Assembly: GCA_019309945.1 (NCBI GenBank)
Contig: JAFDFH010000114.1
Location: 1 to 7,859 of the forward strand
Direction of reading: 5' to 3'
Origin: Deltaproteobacteria bacterium
GTDB taxonomy: Bacteria > Desulfobacterota > Desulfobacteria > Desulfobacterales > JAFDFH01
Length of the DNA: 7,859 nt
Under the pieces are notes generated by a model, which did no database searches, had not been told where the DNA came from, and was given only the letters and a program-made list of their open reading frames with translations. Shown piece by piece: positions 5,762 to 7,859 of this stretch (position 1 is its first letter; each line of letters begins with the position of its first letter). The translations under genes were made by a program, and so were the position numbers.

Positions 5762-6157
5762 TTACCAGATAGTAGCAACTTTTTTAGATTGTCTTAATTT
5801 CTTGTCAGCAGTAACCAGTTTGGCCTTTTCGATGATTGATGTTGCAGCGATTATTCTGTCAGCAGGATCCTTGTTAGAATCCGAAAACAAGTCCTTGGAA
5901 AGCCATGCTATTTCAGGCGTAATTCCCCCAAAAACGTATTTGTTGGACTCCAGTATCAGTTCTATGAATTCCAGATATTCGATGTCTATACTGATTCTTC
6001 TTTTGTGCATCAGCATTGCTATTTCCCACAACGAGATTTCACAAAATATTATTCCATCTGAATTATTGGCTGATGAAATGGCTTTTTCTGCTTTTCGCGA
6101 GAGCATTTCCGGCTTCAAAGCATTCCAAATGATGATGTGGGTATCTAAGACAATCAT
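5762..6157 (-). CDS. VapC-like PIN-domain toxin (Phd-PIN pair)
   Basis: This is a complete 131-residue PIN-domain protein. Likely Mg-binding acidic residues are D5 in MIVLDTHIIIW, E45 in SLWEIAML, D97/D100 in DPADRIIAATS, and D118 in TADKKL. PIN toxins are metal-dependent RNases, with tRNA or rRNA often the target. The DTHxxxW start and DPADR-IAAT segment resemble the VapC subgroup that pairs with Phd/YefM-type antitoxins. ATG 6157 is chosen over 6172 because it overlaps the antitoxin stop as ATGA and begins directly with the conserved strand. Its 3' end abuts the 9-bp repeat tract. Nothing looks broken. Confidence 0.92.
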   Translation of the reverse strand: MIVLDTHIIIWNALKPEMLSRKAEKAISSANNSDGIIFCEISLWEIAMLMHKRRISIDIEYLEFIELILESNKYVFGGITPEIAWLSKDLFSDSNKDPADRIIAATSIIEKAKLVTADKKLRQSKKVATIW

Positions 6158-6384
6158 TTCATAGCTTCCCACTCTTCATCAATGGGGGCTAGAACGTCTC
6201 CAATAGTGGCATTCTTACCTATTTCCCGCAAAATTTCCCTTGACTTCTCCCTCTTATTTTCCACAGGGACAAGTTTTGCCATTTCATGACCGCGTGAAGT
6301 AATTGTAATCACCTGCCCTTTTTGAACTTTTTTCAGAAATACGGACAGGTTTCCTCGCAGCCTGCTGATCCCTACTTTTTCCAT
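6154..6384 (-). CDS. Phd/YefM-family antitoxin of the PIN toxin
   Basis: The 76-residue protein from ATG 6384 begins MEKVGISRLRGNLSVFLKKV, then GQVITITSRGHEMAKLVP. This is the classic Phd/YefM N-terminal fold: an A/G-x-x-x-L-R-x-x-L-x-x-x-L helix, then V-I-I-T-x-x-G-x-x-x-A-x-L-x-P. The C-terminal half is charged and ends DEEWEAMK, the toxin-binding part. ATG 6384 is chosen over 6429 because GAGAGGGGTG lies just upstream and the extra residues would cover the operator. The gene ends in ATGA overlap with the toxin. Upstream TTGTACAA palindromes match the TGTACA core known for YefM operators, so it probably represses its own operon with toxin as co-repressor. Confidence 0.92.
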   Translation of the reverse strand: MEKVGISRLRGNLSVFLKKVQKGQVITITSRGHEMAKLVPVENKREKSREILREIGKNATIGDVLAPIDEEWEAMK

Positions 6385-6408
6385 ATTTTTGTCACCCCTC
6401 TCACGTTT

Positions 6409-6449
6409 TTGTACAAATTGATTGTACAACTTAACTCAAATAAAATCAA
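6409..6449 (-). promoter_or_regulatory. Phd-PIN promoter with paired TGTACA operators
   Basis: On the minus strand TTGATT (6449-6444), a 17-base gap and TACAAT (6426-6421) form a promoter. Two 8-bp palindromes TTGTACAA, at 6422-6429 and 6409-6416, lie 13 bp centre to centre. The first covers the -10 element. YefM of E. coli binds paired palindromes with a TGTACA core, so this is a strong operator candidate for the adjacent antitoxin. Confidence 0.85.
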
Positions 6450-6473
6450 TATTTTTCTTGAAAATTCTTTCCG

Positions 6474-6599
6474 GGCAGAGCGTTAGGGGCGTTTAATTGG
6501 TTTTATTGGTTCAATTGGTTCAATTGGTTTTATTGGTTAAGAGCGTGAATTTCGTTGAGAGCGTTTGGAGCGTTTAGTTTGCTTATTCGGTTCAAGGTG
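6474..6599. repeat. Right 9-bp-period degenerate repeat tract
   Basis: Fourteen 9-bp units stay in strict register. They include GGCAGAGCG, TTAGGGGCG, TTTAATTGG, TTTTATTGG, TTCAATTGG twice, TTTTATTGG, TTAAGAGCG, TTGAGAGCG, TTTGGAGCG and CTTATTCGG. Most begin TT and end GG or GCG. The tract starts 25 bp upstream of the Phd-PIN -35 element and is in the same orientation as the left tract. Confidence 0.88.
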
Positions 6600-6636
6600 T
6601 ATGGCGCAGGGCATACGTTTCAGAGCGGTTCATAAT

Positions 6637-6713
6637 CCTTGCGCCTTGTGTCGTGTGCCGTGCGTCTTTGGCTTTTTCCCTTCAGCCTTTAACCTTCAAC
6701 CTCTAACCTCCCA
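6637..6713. repeat. Two 7-bp-period degenerate tracts
   Basis: The first tract is CCTTGCG, CCTTGTG, TCGTGTG, CCGTGCG, TCTTTGG (6637-6671). The second is CCTTCAG, CCTTTAA, CCTTCAA, CCTCTAA, CCTCCCA (6679-6713). Seven bases separate them. They resemble in kind the heptameric tandem repeats (STRR) known from filamentous cyanobacteria, but no relation is implied. Confidence 0.75.
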
Positions 6714-6743
6714 ACCGCGTAGCACCCCCTCCAACCGCGCAGC
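6711..6743. repeat. 13-bp direct repeat, 20 bp apart
   Basis: CCAACCGCGTAGC (6711-6723) and CCAACCGCGCAGC (6731-6743) differ at one base. They follow directly on the 7-bp tract in the gene-free region between the Phd-PIN promoter and the membrane-protein gene. Confidence 0.7.
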
Positions 6744-6785
6744 GCCTGCCTACGCCTTCAGGGTTTTAAACTTACGTGCTAATAA

Positions 6786-6814
6786 TTGACATGTGGCTGT
6801 GATTAAGATATTCT
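6786..6814 (+). promoter_or_regulatory. Candidate promoter of the VTT-domain gene
   Basis: TTGACA (6786-6791), a 17-base gap and TATTCT (6809-6814): consensus -35, weaker -10. Transcription would start near 6821, giving a leader of about 140 bases to ATG 6962. Confidence 0.45.
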
Positions 6815-6854
6815 AAAATCTAATATTAAATCGTCAGAAGGAAAGCTCCCGACC

Positions 6855-6878
6855 CCTTGAATCCTCGAATCCTTGAAC
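6855..6878. repeat. 8-bp tandem repeat, three units
   Basis: CCTTGAAT, CCTCGAAT and CCTTGAAC are contiguous. The tract lies in the leader of the downstream gene. Apart from the repeats and the promoter, I see nothing else in 6450-6960. Confidence 0.75.
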
Positions 6879-6961
6879 CTGTTGCATCAAATAATCGGGA
6901 GAAGAGCCCGAACTTAGTCTTCGCGCCTAATCCGTTTTCCGTAAAGCAAACGCTTATAAAT

Positions 6962-7859
6962 ATGCCAATGACTCAATCAAAGAAAAAGCGCATGCCCCCC
7001 GTGGTATGGCTGCGCCTGTCCCTGTTCGTGGCCCTGCTTCTGGCAGGGTTTGCACTGTTCCGTTTGACGCCGTATGGCGCAATGCTGAGCGAGGAGGGAA
7101 TGGTAGCACTCGCCACCCAACTGCGCGGCGTCTGGTGGTCGCCGCTCATTCTGATTGGGCTCTATACGATAATGGCGGTACTAGGCTTGCCGACAGGTCC
7201 GCTGCTAATGGGCGGTGCCGTCTTCGGTGTCCTGTATGGCTCGCTTTACAACATGGTGGGGCTCCTGATGGGGGCGGTGCTAAGCTACCAGGTCGCCAGG
7301 ATCTTGGGTTGGGACGGGACTTTGTCGTTCAGATCACGGGAAAACGTCTCCAGCGCGCTGAGCATCTCCTTGAGCAGCATGGATTCTGGCCGATGGTACA
7401 AACCCGCTTCATGCCGCTTCCCTTCGCAGTGGTCAACTTCGGTGCCGCCCTGGCCGGTGTGCGGCCACCACTTTTTCTGAGTGCCACCGTGGCCGGCCTG
7501 ATCCCCTCGACCTTGATCCACACCTATTTCATTGCCGAACTATTTACAACACGCGGGCCGGAACGTGCCATAACGTTAGTCTGGTACGCGGCGACCTTCG
7601 TGCTCTTTAATGTCGTCATCAGCGTCCTGTGGCTGCGGGAGCATTCGTGGTGGAAGCGCCACGTTGCCGGCGGCTTTGCGTCGATCCTACGGTCACTGAT
7701 CCGCGGGATCGACTGGTATCTGCGCCGAAAAAAAGGAATATTTGAATTCTGGGACGATCCCGAATGCCTGTTTCGGGTGAGTGTCACGCACACGGCCCGT
7801 CCACTCAACTTACCCGGCGGAGAAATCCCTGCCGGCACCAAGATGCTCGAGCTGCACTA
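6962..7859 (+). pseudogene. TVP38/VTT membrane protein with YkoP-like tail, frameshifted, partial
   Basis: The first frame (ATG 6962 to about 7310) encodes a basic N-terminus, one hydrophobic helix (about 13-35) and the TVP38/VTT core (GLPTGPLLMGGAVFG, then GLLMGAVLSYQVARILG). From 7315 the homology continues in another frame: GRDFVVQITGKRL, GFWPMVQTRFMPLPFAVVNFG, AGLIPSTLIHTYF, then two more membrane stretches. Adding one G to the GGG at 7311-7313 restores ILGWGRDFVV, so a one-base deletion or read error is likely. After an RRKKG boundary, FEFWDDPECLFRV and LPGGEIPAGTKMLELH resemble the YkoP-like domain often found with polysaccharide deacetylases. The gene runs off the window. VTT proteins are integral membrane proteins, with some relatives acting in lipid scrambling or transport. 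ATG 6968 and 6992 are alternative starts; no strong ribosome site marks one. GC looks higher than in the left half. Confidence 0.75.

Noticed and set aside
5592..6599. Integron attC sites around the TA pair
   Set aside because: GTTAGG-like bases occur, but no paired RYYYAAC/GTTRRRY cores with the expected attC folding are visible, and no integrase is present.
6474..6599. CRISPR array
   Set aside because: Units are 9 bp, contiguous and degenerate, with no spacers and no cas genes.
6565..6789. Plus-strand frame of 74 codons
   Set aside because: It is made almost entirely of 9-bp and 7-bp repeat units.
7524..7841. Minus-strand frame of 105 codons at the right end
   Set aside because: Antisense to the continuing VTT/YkoP-like frame, which shows clear membrane and domain features.

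Overview
This window looks like a chromosomal stretch from an anaerobic, probably desulfobacterial (Desulfobacterota) genome. That assignment is an inference. It rests on the gene mix (an olefin-biosynthesis ole cluster beside several toxin-antitoxin modules and a GxxExxY remnant), on moderate GC, and on intergenic tracts of short-period degenerate repeats that I associate with such genomes. No rRNA, tRNA or taxonomic marker gene is present.

Left third (1-3546, + strand): the end of an ole operon. The last codons of an upstream gene (probably oleB) appear to overlap oleC (20-1744, beta-lactone synthetase) by ATGA. A small exported TPR protein (1984-2493) and oleD (2536-3546, 2-alkyl-3-oxoalkanoate reductase) follow. 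Between oleC and the TPR gene sits a 243-bp insert, 1703-1945. It is an internally deleted GxxExxY gene bounded by 26-bp inverted repeats built from 8-bp units. The left repeat supplies the last codons of oleC. oleD has no ATG, GTG, TTG or CTG in frame before its nucleotide-binding motif and seems to start at ATT.

Middle (3613-6475, - strand): an accessory island read entirely leftward. From right to left it holds an intact Phd-PIN toxin-antitoxin pair with a TGTACA operator, a wrecked type III-like DNA methyltransferase (start codon lost, centre deleted, out-of-frame junction), an antitoxin whose PIN toxin is truncated to 44 residues, and an intact MazEF/PemK-type pair with its own promoter and direct-repeat operator. 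Intact, half-broken and broken modules lie side by side, as in a decaying defence/TA island.

Repeat tracts: the Phd-PIN pair is bracketed by direct 9-bp-period tracts (about 5592-5746 and 6474-6599). The left tract is interrupted by a 47-bp segment that can fold into a fully paired three-way junction (5625-5661). The right flank continues into 7-bp and 8-bp period tracts up to about 6880.

Right end (6962-7859, + strand): a TVP38/VTT-family membrane protein, apparently fused to a YkoP-like C-terminal domain. It is broken by a one-base frameshift in a G run near 7311 and runs off the window. Its GC content looks higher than that of the rest of the window.

The most unusual aspect is the repeated association of small accessory cassettes with short-period (7/8/9-bp) degenerate repeat tracts, as inverted copies around the GxxExxY remnant and direct copies around Phd-PIN.
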